A stretch of 64,000 nucleotides of DNA from Alkalibacillus silvisoli (GCF_039521975.1 NZ_BAAACZ010000009.1:434001-498000); one strand, 5' to 3'; positions 53,101 through 61,647 are shown, numbered from the stretch's first letter. The notes: generated from the sequence alone by a model not told the origin. Program-made: numbers and translations.

Positions 53101-53715
53101 ACGAACATACAGTTGATGGATTTAATGAAAGACGTCATTAATCCAGCAACGATTACACAAAATGGTAAAAAAGGCCAAGAAGAATTACGTACAGCGTTAA
53201 AGCAATTATTTATTGACCTTAAAAAACGGGTGGAGAAGGAATATCAGTCTACTAATATTTTATTAGATTATCATTTCAATCAAGTAGGAAAATCATTTAT
53301 TGGTGATCTAAATCATTATGTGGAAAAGAATACACAATTTGATCAAGTTTATTTTGAAGAACAATCATTAGATAATGCTACCCAACCGAATTTCATGGAT
53401 GTTAATGACCAAATTGACTTAAAGGAATTAGTTTCGTTATATAAAAACAAGAAAGAATTCTTCGAGCAAAATAAAATCAAAGATCTTTTTTCACAATTAG
53501 AGAAAATCGTGGATGAGTATTTAGCTTCAGTCGTTACCCAATTTAAACATGCGTTTGAGCATCATTATGCTAATCAATTTGAACAATACCAACAAGAAGA
53601 AACATCGCGTTACTTAGAACTAGTTTATACATTGATTCATTCAAAACAATCAATTTATCAAGATGAAACACAAAAATCCAAGCTTAAACAACTTGACCAA
53701 ATGTTATCCGACTAG
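50158..53715 (+). CDS. dynA: Double dynamin-like GTPase DynA (YpbR)
   Basis: 1185 residues, close to the B. subtilis protein, made of two fused dynamin units. Unit 1: P-loop GHFSAGKSS (48-56), DTPGID, NQIDKH. Unit 2: P-loop GAFSAGKSS (about 614-622), DTPGAD, NASDLAS. Long coiled-coil stalk regions follow each GTPase. Family members tether and fuse membranes and help resist membrane stress and phage. No membrane helix apart from possible paddle segments. AAGCTAGGGGAATG lies before the ATG; likely co-transcribed with the preceding GGDEF gene. Confidence 0.95.
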   Translation: MTIKVKPSINFEKLYDITKQYNYIEEQNKMIQLYEKWSNKSMVIGFTGHFSAGKSSMINEIVGEELLPSSPIPTSANIVEIQNGQEQVTYYFNKTKFAKEPEVNIDQIQRFSRNGEEVESLTIEKSLPFIQDITLMDTPGIDSADDEEFNRTLSRVHLIDYFVYVVDYNHVQSEVNFLFLNELEKKSVPYMIVVNQIDKHNSTEITMESYRHALVESCDNWGLNPDLILYTSLKELNHPENQLHALQQHIDNLIQNKVDYVEKRVMNELNDMITQVAEKQFGEYDHISKEQLELNEQQYYDLKSRIDVLNKTIDQFKAYYSKSIGKLVDESYLMTFEIREAAKQYLESLQPKFKVGGLFSKKKTAEEKEQRSNQFIHNLNERVKTEVNWHVRDFLMKTIEDNGVQDQDLKKQVQQFEYVVTEEALLENVNPSAEVNGDYVLLFTNLLQKSIASNVKQQLSTHLAKLHELLQLEVDQQLPQLNEQLSELEMGLNQSKQSIDQSQEIKRFESTFKKALVDEYSNNETVKAAYQDYLSSYHQVEIEDVLSEEIVKNSQEVEVDDSSYQPVFSVDEVKRDAERILNSIKEISILDHYERQIRTKNDQINDMSYTVALFGAFSAGKSSFANAWVGDYILPVSPNPTTAAINKISPVNEQYQHEDVVVSFKTEKSMINQVNQIIAPITDETFQSVQALKKFIQKNIKKITDQLSKMDVSFVQAFLNGLSDCESLLGDQKQITIQDFRQYVTEESLSCFVEEIVIYYDCELTRSGVTLVDTPGADSIHARHTNVSMHYVKHSDVLVYVNYYNHAFARADREFLKQLGRVKDAFTMDKMFFVLNASDLASSRNELKMVESYLQDQLQQHGIHNPQTYPISSKRLIEQPALKQEDEQALSFFGRFNHFIEHDAKAMLTYNLKLEVDALTSFVHKTVNEIDQNQEEQDRLIAQYKQEQEQLRQYIESVEPTVYVKQIQKQVDELTHYVHERTNIQLMDLMKDVINPATITQNGKKGQEELRTALKQLFIDLKKRVEKEYQSTNILLDYHFNQVGKSFIGDLNHYVEKNTQFDQVYFEEQSLDNATQPNFMDVNDQIDLKELVSLYKNKKEFFEQNKIKDLFSQLEKIVDEYLASVVTQFKHAFEHHYANQFEQYQQEETSRYLELVYTLIHSKQSIYQDETQKSKLKQLDQMLSD

Positions 53716-53834
53716 CTTCGAATTTTCATTTTTATTCGACAATTCTAACAAATTATTTTATGATAAATGTAGTACTAGTTTGATAGAGAATAAATGATGC
53801 TAGTTTATCAAAAATGAAATTATAGGGGGAGACG

Positions 53835-55823
53835 ATGACGACTAAGCGTAAAGTAAAAGCAGAAGATCTCTTTAACATTAGCTCAGTGACTGACCCAAGG
53901 TATTCACCTAATTGTTCTGAGGCCTTATTTATTAATACTGAGTTAAACGAGCAAGATAATAAGTATGTTTCAAACTTATATCATATTGATGTGGAATCGA
54001 ATCGAGTAAGCCAATGGACATTTGGTGATTCACAAGTCTCTAATCCGAGGTGGTCACCAAATGGAAAGTCAATCATTTTCTTATCAAATCGTGATGACAA
54101 AAAGAAGCAGCTTTATATGATGTCACGCTTTGGTGGAGAAGCTAAAAAGTTAACGGATGAGGATGAAGGTGTGAGCCGTGTTGAATTCTCACCTGATGGA
54201 AAAAGGATCATCCTACAAACATCTGTTAAGGAAGACGAATTAAATAAGCCAGATCAAGATGATGATTCAGAAAGTGATAACTTGCCTAAACCGACTGTTA
54301 TTAATCGAATGAAATATAAAGCGGACGGGGCAGGCGTTATTGAGAAAAAATATCAAGTTATTAAATTCCTTGAGCTTGAGAGTGAAAAAGTAGAAATCGT
54401 TAAGCAAGGGGAGCAAAACTTTATGTTTCAGACGTGGGTAAATGATACGCAAATTATTTATTCAACGGATGATTCAGATGACGATGATTTTAATTTTAAC
54501 CATGAATCATATCTATTTAACCTTAAATCTAAAACAGATTTAAAATTATTTACCGAGGAAGGTTATGCATCAGGATTCACAGTGTCTCCAAATGGTGAAC
54601 ATTTATTGTTTGCACATATGGGGCGGACTTATGAAAATGCGACACATGCTGAGTTATATGCTTATCATATCTCAAGTGGCGTAACGGCTTGCTTAACAGA
54701 AGCTTTCGATGCACCAGTGGGTGATTTCCTAGTAGCTGATACGCAACAGCAGACAGTATTAAGATCTTGTAAATGGGTTAGTAATGAAGAGTTTTATTTC
54801 CCGGTATCAAATCAGGGAAATGTGGTGTTATATTATGGTCACATAGATGGTAGTTTATATCCAGCAATAAATGAACGTTTACATGTTTATGGTTTTGACA
54901 TTGATGCAGGAGAACAAAAAGCTTTACTGACTATTAGTAAACCAACTAACCCTAGTGAGCTCTATGAACTCGAATTAACGACTGGCAATTTAACACAACT
55001 GACAGCGTTCAATGAAACGTTTATGGAAGAAGTTGAGATAGTTGAACCAGAGCCAATTAGTTATCATAGCTATGATGATTGGAAAGTTCATGGTTGGTTT
55101 ATGAAGCCTGCTGGTTTTGATGAAGATGAAAATTATCCGATGGTTGTTAATATCCACGGCGGACCGCATGCATTTTACGGCAATTCATTTTTCCATGAAA
55201 TGCAGTATATAGCAAGTAACGGTTATGCTGTCTTATATGTTAACCCACGTGGTAGCCATAGTTACTCTCAGGAATTTGTAGATGCTGTTCGAGGTGATTA
55301 TGGTAATGGTGATTACCAAGATATTATGAGCGGTGTCGATTACGTATTGAGGCAATATGATTGGATCGATGAAAACCGTTTAGGTGTAACGGGTGGTAGT
55401 TATGGTGGCTTTATGACCAACTGGATTGTGGGTCATACGGATCGTTTTAAAGCGGCTGTTACACAGCGTAGCATTTCAAACTGGATTAGTTTCCGTGGTG
55501 TTAGTGATATCGGCTATTACTTCAATGACTGGCAAATTAAAGCGGATTTCAATGATTTAAATAAAATGTGGAAGCATTCACCTATTGCTTATGTTGACGA
55601 AATTAAAACACCGATTAAAATCATCCATAATGAACATGATTTCCGTTGTCCGATTGAACAAGCCGAACAACTATATGTTGCATTAAAATATCAAAAGAAG
55701 GAAACAGAATTTGTACGTTTTCCAGAGTCAGATCATAACTTGTCTCGTACAGGTAAACCAAATTTAAGAATTGAAAGATTAAATCATATCGTAAGTTGGT
55801 TTGATCAATATTTGAAGAAGTGA
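53835..55823 (+). CDS. S9 family prolyl-oligopeptidase-type serine peptidase
   Basis: 662 residues: N-terminal beta-propeller from PD40/WD-like repeats (RYSPNCSEALF, PRWSPNGKSIIFLS, VEFSPDGKRI), then an alpha/beta hydrolase domain (about 415-660). Catalytic serine in TGGSYGGFMTNW near 520, Asp in HNEHDFRCPIEQ, His in ESDHNLSRTG; oxyanion region NIHGGPHA. Acyl-aminoacyl peptidase/YuxL type, cytosolic. Strongly acidic propeller. AGGGGGAGACG before the ATG. Nothing recognisable lies between it and the IS scar. Confidence 0.94.
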   Translation: MTTKRKVKAEDLFNISSVTDPRYSPNCSEALFINTELNEQDNKYVSNLYHIDVESNRVSQWTFGDSQVSNPRWSPNGKSIIFLSNRDDKKKQLYMMSRFGGEAKKLTDEDEGVSRVEFSPDGKRIILQTSVKEDELNKPDQDDDSESDNLPKPTVINRMKYKADGAGVIEKKYQVIKFLELESEKVEIVKQGEQNFMFQTWVNDTQIIYSTDDSDDDDFNFNHESYLFNLKSKTDLKLFTEEGYASGFTVSPNGEHLLFAHMGRTYENATHAELYAYHISSGVTACLTEAFDAPVGDFLVADTQQQTVLRSCKWVSNEEFYFPVSNQGNVVLYYGHIDGSLYPAINERLHVYGFDIDAGEQKALLTISKPTNPSELYELELTTGNLTQLTAFNETFMEEVEIVEPEPISYHSYDDWKVHGWFMKPAGFDEDENYPMVVNIHGGPHAFYGNSFFHEMQYIASNGYAVLYVNPRGSHSYSQEFVDAVRGDYGNGDYQDIMSGVDYVLRQYDWIDENRLGVTGGSYGGFMTNWIVGHTDRFKAAVTQRSISNWISFRGVSDIGYYFNDWQIKADFNDLNKMWKHSPIAYVDEIKTPIKIIHNEHDFRCPIEQAEQLYVALKYQKKETEFVRFPESDHNLSRTGKPNLRIERLNHIVSWFDQYLKK

Positions 55824-55904
55824 AAATAGATGGTAGGGCAAAGGAGTTTATTTATCGAAAAGTAGAAGTGAAACTACAATAAATTTGGTTCTAATTCAAA
55901 TGTT

Positions 55905-56803
55905 GGGGTGCTTTTTTAAGAGCACTCCTTATTTATGCCATTTGGATTTGTATATCCTTATATTTATGATGCAATAACACTTTTCGTCGCAGGCGATCAA
56001 ACCGCCGAAAACCAAACGCTTGGCGCTTAATCACTTTCGTCTGATTATTAATCTCTTCAATGTAACCATTGTGTAAGTTATAACCAAAGCTGTTCATGAT
56101 TTCTTTTTGCCAATTCTGAAGCGTTTCAATCGCCTTCTCGAACTCGGGTATCGCTGATGTTCTTACGGTATCGTAAAAATCATATAAGTCCGTTTTAATG
56201 GTACTTAAGGCTTCAGATCCATTTAAGATATCAATCGGCTCTCGTTTGATGGGATCTGTGATGATGGTTTGAAAGCGTTCGCCATCTGTATCCCCCTTAA
56301 AATCATCAATCGCAATGATGGAAGGAAGTTGTTGCGTTTCCTTGTTGGTGAAACGCCGAATCGTTGGGCTGTATCTTTGAACGTTTTACCATGAATCGTT
56401 TCAATCCCTATAGCTTGATTGAACTCTTGTGATTGGCGCTGATAACGATCGACAAGATCATTCGTTTCATCAAATCGTTTCCGGCAAGTAATATGGTGAC
56501 ATTGATAGCTCCGTTTGCGATACCAAATCATCGTAGGGCGATTAATACTCGATTGTGTTTAATTTTTTGCCAGCGATAATCATGAACCTTTTGAGTCGAT
56601 GTTTGGCATGCAGGATACGCAATCACCTCACACGGACGTTCGACATAGATGTGATAATAGCCATTTTCGTCTCGCGTTTCAATGACGTGAAAGCTTTCCA
56701 ATCCTGGTAAAGTCATGTTATGATGCATATGCACGCAGCTCCTTTGCTTTGTTTTGGTGGTATAAAACAAGGATAACAAATAAGGAGTTTGCGTGCTTTT
56801 TTT
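55905..56803 (-). mobile_element. Decayed ISL3-family insertion sequence
   Basis: A transposase remnant is bounded by related ends: left GGGGTGCTTTTTTAAGAGCA then CTCCTTATTT, right (inward) AAAAAAAGCACGCAAACTCC then TTATTT. The shared core is AGCAC...ACTCCTTATTT in inverted orientation. Ends are judged by this similarity and by the shorter relic near 28.0 kb; target duplications were not identified. Confidence 0.7.
55933..56728 (-). pseudogene. ISL3-family transposase, frameshifted and internally deleted
   Basis: Reading from the ATG (MHHNMTLPGLESFHVIE) the frame stops after LIALR, continues in another frame (YQCHHITCRKRFDE, QRFGVSPT), then shifts again to LPSIIAIDDFKGDTDGE with the first catalytic aspartate, and ends AFGFRRFDRLRRKVLLHHK. 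Family members are about 400 or more residues; here only about 250 are present, and the stretch with the second catalytic aspartate (VVMDMWxPY-type) is missing between DILNGSEAL and DLYDFYDTVR. The zinc-finger-like CxxC/CxxH part remains. Cannot be active. Confidence 0.85.
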
Positions 56804-56821
56804 GTTTCAACAAACCGCTAA

Positions 56822-57034
56822 GTTGGTGTCAGGTGAGGAGTGTCGGTGGTGACGCCTGCGGGAAGAGCACGCGTCTCGAGACCCCGCAGGCCACGCTTTT
56901 CGGCCGAGGAGGCTCGAGCCGTGCCCCGGCAAAGAAAACACTGCGACAAACGACCGTAGGGAAGTTTAAGCAGATGTTGCACTTGTGCCCTTTGGGTGCA
57001 AGCATCCACCGTAAGCGGATCACCTGACGCCAAC
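56822..57034. repeat. GC-rich palindromic repeat element (213 bp)
   Basis: Bounded by a 15 bp inverted repeat, GTTGGTGTCAGGTGA and TCACCTGACGCCAAC (14 of 15). Inside are further stems: CCTGCGGG / CCCGCAGG and GATGTTGCAC / GTGCAAGCATC. Much richer in G+C than the chromosome around it. Shares CCGAGG..GCTCGAGCCGTGC with the repeat near 47.5 kb. Resembles a nonautonomous element or structured RNA. Several overlapping frames exist but look like by-products of the composition. Confidence 0.75.
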
Positions 57035-57151
57035 GGCCGCCATCCAAAACCTCACTCTGAATTGTGTCTCTACCCCAACAAATATTGTAAAGCCATAAAT
57101 TTGATGGGTGTTACTACTCGCTACAAGAAATATACTTCCTTAACGAAGCAC

Positions 57152-57195
57152 AAAAATCCGAACGAGATCATTTAAAATGAATCGTTCGGATTTTC
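57152..57195. terminator. Terminator hairpin, copy 2 of a duplicated element
   Basis: AAAATCCGAACGAGATCATT / AATGAATCGTTCGGATTTT; arms equal to those of the hairpin near 11.06-11.10 kb. T-rich on both sides (TTTTTG on the minus strand). It can serve the msrA gene read from the right, although it lies about 140 bases past that stop. Confidence 0.75.
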
Positions 57196-57218
57196 TGTTA
57201 TCATACTGCTAATTTGTA

Positions 57219-57307
57219 GTTTGCACCGATAAACGCTATTAGATTTTATCATCCGAACTCAAATACTTAGCTCTATATGTGAGTAGTGTGGAATAATCGG
57301 TGTAAAC
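57219..57307. repeat. Small inverted-repeat element (89 bp)
   Basis: GTTTGCACCGAT and ATCGGTGTAAAC (11 of 12 complementary) bound 65 bases of AT-rich sequence with no gene. Could be a miniature element or a long hairpin. Confidence 0.45.
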
Positions 57308-57337
57308 TGCTGTCACAATTGAAGAGGGGCATTTTTA

Positions 57338-57862
57338 TTATGTCCAATGTTTTTGTATGAACTGATCACGACCTGATTTATTACGATCATTTTGATATTC
57401 ATCTGGATTCTTTTGATAAAAGTCTTGATGATATTCTTCTGCTAGGTAAAACGTTGAAGCAGCAAGGATTTCTGTTACTATAGGTTGATTAAACTTCCCA
57501 GAGTTATTAAGACGATCTTTGCTAGTTTCGGCTAATTGCTTTTGATCTTCATCATGGTAAAATATAGCTGTCCGGTATTGTGGACCACGATCATGGAATT
57601 GTCCATTAGGGTCAGTTGGATCAATTTGTTGCCAATAGAGCTCTAATATTGTTTCATAATTTATAATATTAGAATCATATGTAATTTCTACAGCTTCATA
57701 ATGACCAGTAGTTCCTTGTTTAACCTGTTTATAAGTTGGATTTTCAACGCTCCCACCTGTATACCCCGAAACAACATTATGTACACCTTCCCATTGATCA
57801 AAAGGCTTAACCATACACCAGAAGCAACCACCAGCGAAAGTAGCACGTTTGATATTTTGCAT
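57338..57862 (-). CDS. msrA: Methionine sulfoxide reductase MsrA (second copy)
   Basis: 174 residues; catalytic Cys13 in FAGGCFWCMVKPF, GYTGG, the YWQQIDPTDPNGQFHDRGPQY block and EYHQDFYQKNP. Close in sequence to the MsrA half of the fused MsrAB at 46.2 kb, but without MsrB. AAAGGAGATGG lies before the ATG. Stand-alone gene next to the IS scar. Confidence 0.95.
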   Translation of the reverse strand: MQNIKRATFAGGCFWCMVKPFDQWEGVHNVVSGYTGGSVENPTYKQVKQGTTGHYEAVEITYDSNIINYETILELYWQQIDPTDPNGQFHDRGPQYRTAIFYHDEDQKQLAETSKDRLNNSGKFNQPIVTEILAASTFYLAEEYHQDFYQKNPDEYQNDRNKSGRDQFIQKHWT

Positions 57863-58032
57863 TTACAACCATCTCCTTTTTCTGTTTTGATTATAGCAGT
57901 CGTATTACGCATTTAAAAGCAAAACACAGCCTTAATCACAGTCTAGGAGTTGAATTTTTAGAAAATTCCCCCAAAAAGATTATTTTTTTGCTAAAATATG
58001 TAGTAAGAATATTTAAAAGGGGCGCTATAAAG

Positions 58033-58362
58033 ATGACGATTGAAGAAAAGTTAAATTCACTAGTGGAAAAGATGAACCAAGACCCTAGTGGGTTAAACAA
58101 TTTGAATGCTACATATTCCTTTGACATTACTGATGAAGAAGGTATGGAGTGGGGGGTTAAAGTAACTTCTTTGAAAGTGGAATTATCACAATCAATGTAT
58201 GATGAATCAGATTGTCTGTTAAGAATGAATGCAAAAAACTTTGAGAAGTTACTAGATGGTTCACTAAATGCTACTTCAGCCTTTATGATGGGAAAAATAA
58301 AAGCAAAAGGTGATTTAACTTATGCATTGAAGCTACAAAATGTATTAAATGAGTATCGTTAG
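58033..58362 (+). CDS. SCP2 sterol-binding-domain-like protein
   Basis: 109 residues: an SCP2-like lipid-binding fold with the C-terminal AFMMGKIKAKGDLTYALKLQ block (the GK-IK-KGD motif). Soluble, no signal. ATG is chosen after AAAAGGGGCG; an upstream TTG extension is not family-like. Possible carrier of hydrophobic molecules; no partner evident. Confidence 0.88.
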   Translation: MTIEEKLNSLVEKMNQDPSGLNNLNATYSFDITDEEGMEWGVKVTSLKVELSQSMYDESDCLLRMNAKNFEKLLDGSLNATSAFMMGKIKAKGDLTYALKLQNVLNEYR

Positions 58363-58363
58363 T

Positions 58364-58405
58364 CAATTAAGTCTCCGAATTTGCTTGGGAGATTTAATTT
58401 TTAAT
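58364..58405 (+). terminator. Terminator after the SCP2-like gene
   Basis: ATTAAGTCTCC pairs with GGGAGATTTAAT (G-U allowed), loop of 10, then TTTTT. Confidence 0.75.
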
Positions 58406-58444
58406 CGTTAATCGTTTATAATAAGTAAAGGAGAGGGGGGCTCA

Positions 58445-60499
58445 ATGATGAAAAAATTAAGTTTCATTTTATTGATGAGTGTTTTTAGTTTAACAGCATG
58501 TTTTGGTAGTGATGATGAGGAAGTTATGACACCTTATGATGAAATGTTAAACTACATATCATTGTGGGAAAATGAACAGTATCAAGATATGTATGATGAT
58601 TATTTAACTGATGAAAGTCGAGATTCATTTTCCTATGAAGACTTTGGTGAACGATATGAAAACTTATATGACGTTTTAGACGTACATGACCTAACGCTTG
58701 AAATCTCAGGTGATACAGAAATGACAGAAGATGAAATAGAAGACTTAGAAGAACTTGAGCAGTACTCTATACCGCTACATATTAGTTTTAATACACTAGC
58801 TGGTGAAGTTGATTATGAGCTTGATGTCACATTAGAGAAAGCAGTCGAAGAAATTGAACAAGATGGTGATGTCATCACAGAGGAACAATGGCGGGTTAGT
58901 TGGCACCCTGAGTTAATCTTACCTAATCTTGAAGCAGGTGAAGATGTTAGGTATAACACTTTAGAGGCAAAACGTGGTGAAATACTTGACCGTAATGGAA
59001 ATGAATTAGCGACTCAAGGTGAAGTTTATGAGGTTGGTATTACACCAGAAAACTTTAATGAATCAGACTTAAGTTCATTAAGCGAATCATTAAACTTAAC
59101 AGAAGACTATATTGAAAATAAAATGAATCAAAGTTGGGTTCAGCCAGAACACTTCGTACCCGTCAGAAACATCACTTTAAATGAAGAAGAGATGGTGCAG
59201 GAAGCGACTAGTATCTCAGGGGTGACGACTAGAATAATAGTTGATCGTGTATATCCCTACGGTGAATTAGCAGCTCATTTGACAGGGTATATTGCACCAA
59301 TCTCAAAAGAAGAGCTAGAGGAAATGGAAGGTGAGGGTTATACTTCATCCGATCGTGTTGGTAAAAGAGGATTAGAACAATTGTATGAATCTGAGTTAAG
59401 AGGGCAAAACGGTGTTGAAATTTATATCGAGAAAAATGATGGGTCAACTTACACCGTTACTGAACAAGAACAACAAGATGGGGAAGATATTCAATTAACA
59501 ATTGATATGGGCATGCAAGAAAAGCTTTATGATGTTGTTGATGGTGAAGCCGGAACAGCTACTGTTATGGACCCTACCTCTGGTGACGTACTCAGTATAT
59601 TAAGTTTCCCATCTTTTGACCCCAATCAGTTTATACTAGGTATGACTAATTCACAGTATGAAGAATTAATGAGTGATGAAAGTTTACCGACAGTTAACCG
59701 TTTCTCTTCGACTTATTCACCAGGGTCAACCATGAAACTGTTAACTTCGATTGTTGGATTCGAAACAGGTGTTTTAGACCCTGATAATATAAGGGAAATT
59801 GAAGGACTACAGTGGCAAAAAGACGATTCTTGGGGCGATTATCGTGTTACTCGTGTCAGTGATCAGCATACTGAGATTGATTTAGATGCTGCATTGAAGT
59901 ATTCAGATAACATTTACTTTGCGATGCTTGGCCTTGATATTGGTGGAGAACAATTTGTAGATGGCTTAGAAACACTAGGTTTTAATGAATCATTACCATT
60001 TACTTACCCAATGACGACCTCGCAAGTCTCTAACTCTGGTAGTTTAGGGTCTGAAGGGCAAATTGCGGATACTTCATTTGGCCAAGGAGAGGTATTAATC
60101 AATAATACTCATTTGGCTAGTCTTTATGCAGGTGTGGCTAATGATGGTGTTTACATGGAGCCAAGGCTTATGCTTGATGAGTCTATGGAAGTGTGGTTTG
60201 AATCAATAATTAGTGAAGAAGATAATGATATGTTAAAACAATCTTTAAGAAATGTCGTATCAGAAGGAACAGCAACAGACTTCGATATATCGGGGCGTGA
60301 AATGGCTGGTAAAACAGGTACTGCTGAGCTAAAAGCTAGTCATGATGATGATGATGGTGCACAAAACGGCATTTTTGTATCATATGACCAAGCTGATGCA
60401 TCCATTTTACTAAGTTTAATGATTGAGAACGTCGAGGATCAAGGTGGAAGCGGCTATACAGTTGAATTAAGTAAAGAATTCTTTGAATCACTTGATTAA
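58445..60499 (+). CDS. Lipoprotein class B penicillin-binding protein, PBP3/MecA-like
   Basis: 684 residues: lipoprotein signal with lipobox LTAC (Cys19), an NTF2-like MecA_N domain (about 28-165), the PBP dimerisation domain (about 180-330, AKRGEILDRNGNELA), and a transpeptidase domain with SxxK STMK near 428, SDN in YSDNIYFAM, and KTGT in AGKTGTAEL. Same plan as B. subtilis PbpC (PBP3) and staphylococcal PBP2a, which have low beta-lactam affinity. It is a DD-transpeptidase in wall cross-linking. Two adjacent ATGs; AGGAGAGGGGGG upstream. Strongly acidic. Confidence 0.92.
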   Translation: MMKKLSFILLMSVFSLTACFGSDDEEVMTPYDEMLNYISLWENEQYQDMYDDYLTDESRDSFSYEDFGERYENLYDVLDVHDLTLEISGDTEMTEDEIEDLEELEQYSIPLHISFNTLAGEVDYELDVTLEKAVEEIEQDGDVITEEQWRVSWHPELILPNLEAGEDVRYNTLEAKRGEILDRNGNELATQGEVYEVGITPENFNESDLSSLSESLNLTEDYIENKMNQSWVQPEHFVPVRNITLNEEEMVQEATSISGVTTRIIVDRVYPYGELAAHLTGYIAPISKEELEEMEGEGYTSSDRVGKRGLEQLYESELRGQNGVEIYIEKNDGSTYTVTEQEQQDGEDIQLTIDMGMQEKLYDVVDGEAGTATVMDPTSGDVLSILSFPSFDPNQFILGMTNSQYEELMSDESLPTVNRFSSTYSPGSTMKLLTSIVGFETGVLDPDNIREIEGLQWQKDDSWGDYRVTRVSDQHTEIDLDAALKYSDNIYFAMLGLDIGGEQFVDGLETLGFNESLPFTYPMTTSQVSNSGSLGSEGQIADTSFGQGEVLINNTHLASLYAGVANDGVYMEPRLMLDESMEVWFESIISEEDNDMLKQSLRNVVSEGTATDFDISGREMAGKTGTAELKASHDDDDGAQNGIFVSYDQADASILLSLMIENVEDQGGSGYTVELSKEFFESLD

Positions 60500-60539
60500 A
60501 CAAAACGGGACTGACAATAAGTGTCAGTCCCGTTTTGTT
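60499..60539. terminator. Bidirectional terminator between converging genes
   Basis: An 18 bp perfect stem (AACAAAACGGGACTGACA and complement) with a 5 nt loop, A/T runs on both sides. It overlaps the stop of the minus-strand GDPD gene. Confidence 0.96.
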
Positions 60540-61467
60540 ATGAATCATATCCAAGGTCTTCTAAGACATCGAGTAATAAATCTGGTCGATCTGTTATAAT
60601 ACCATCTGCACCAGCCTCAATTAACTCTCGCATTTTGTCTGAATCATTAATCGTCCAGTATGTTAAATGTAAACCTAAGCGCTCAGCCCCACTAATGACA
60701 TCATTCGTTGTTAAATCGAAACCACTTTCATCTGTTGGAATCAAAACCGCATCAACACTAGGATTATATAAGTTCCTTAAGAATATTTTATGTGTAATGA
60801 TAAAGTTTCTAATCTCTTGTCTTCCCCCAGCTACAGCAATGTCATACGGATCCTTATCTTGTAGGGCTTGAATGATATCTTGATCAAATGAGCTAATTAG
60901 AACTTGTTCTTGCATATTATGTTCGCTAATTAACTGAATGAGTCGATCCAGCAGCTCGTCAACCCGGTCATCAGGATTCGTGTTTTTAATTTCTATAACA
61001 AACCGTTCATTAGGAAACGCTTCAAACAATTCTTCTAACGTTACTAACTCTAATCCTTCATCACGATAAGGGTGATTAGCTTGCTCATCCTCAAAATAAT
61101 AACCGGCATCTAACTGTTTCAATTCATCTAATGACATCTCTGAAACAGTTCCAGTTCCATCAGTTGTCCGGTCAACAGAAGGGTCATGAATATTAATTAA
61201 ATAACCATCTTCTGAAATATGTAAGTCTGTTTCTAAGGCATCCACTCCCAGTTCAACTGCATTTTCAAAAGCTACCATTGTTGAAGATGGTTTAAGGTGC
61301 TCACCACCCTGATGGGCAATGACTAGCGGGCGGTCATTCTCAAAGAAAGGCTTAGGACTAACTGAATGCATAGGGATTAAGTAAAGAAAGATATAGATCG
61401 CACCTAAAATCGTAAGACCAATTGAAAAGGTTTTTTTATATGTTTTCTTGGATTTATGCTTCCCCAT
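60538..61467 (-). CDS. Glycerophosphodiester phosphodiesterase, membrane anchored
   Basis: Hydrolyses glycerophosphodiesters to glycerol-3-phosphate and an alcohol. 309 residues: basic N-terminus, one membrane helix (about 14-34), then a GDPD TIM barrel. AHQGGEHLKPSSTM replaces the usual AHRGG..PENT form (Arg to Gln, PEN to PSS), ETDLHIS, HDPSVDRTTDG and VIEIKNTNP are present. AAGGAGATTTC precedes the ATG. Likely acts outside the membrane on lipid or teichoic acid breakdown products. Confidence 0.9.
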   Translation of the reverse strand: MGKHKSKKTYKKTFSIGLTILGAIYIFLYLIPMHSVSPKPFFENDRPLVIAHQGGEHLKPSSTMVAFENAVELGVDALETDLHISEDGYLINIHDPSVDRTTDGTGTVSEMSLDELKQLDAGYYFEDEQANHPYRDEGLELVTLEELFEAFPNERFVIEIKNTNPDDRVDELLDRLIQLISEHNMQEQVLISSFDQDIIQALQDKDPYDIAVAGGRQEIRNFIITHKIFLRNLYNPSVDAVLIPTDESGFDLTTNDVISGAERLGLHLTYWTINDSDKMRELIEAGADGIITDRPDLLLDVLEDLGYDS

Positions 61468-61647
61468 TAAGAAATCTCCTTATAAAATTATTCTATAAAT
61501 AAATGTACTATAATATATTCTATTAGACAATCTTATTTAGTAGTACAATGAGTTGACCATATAATAGTTATGCCTACTTAAGTTTTATTTAACTTTTACT
61601 TTAAACGTGATATGATAAGGTTGAATTTTGATAAAGGGGGATGTACG

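Noticed and set aside
50158..55823. Phage-defence island around the dynamin gene
   Set aside because: DynA is a housekeeping-type Bacillus gene in conserved context and the neighbours (GGDEF protein, S9 peptidase) are not known defence genes; no mobile borders on the left side.
56223..56531. A 102-codon frame taken as an independent gene
   Set aside because: It is the middle piece of the frameshifted ISL3 transposase.
56749..57047. Several overlapping open frames of 70-90 codons on both strands in the GC-rich repeat
   Set aside because: They arise from the high G+C of the repeat, lack ribosome sites and overlap each other on both strands; the palindromic structure explains the region better.
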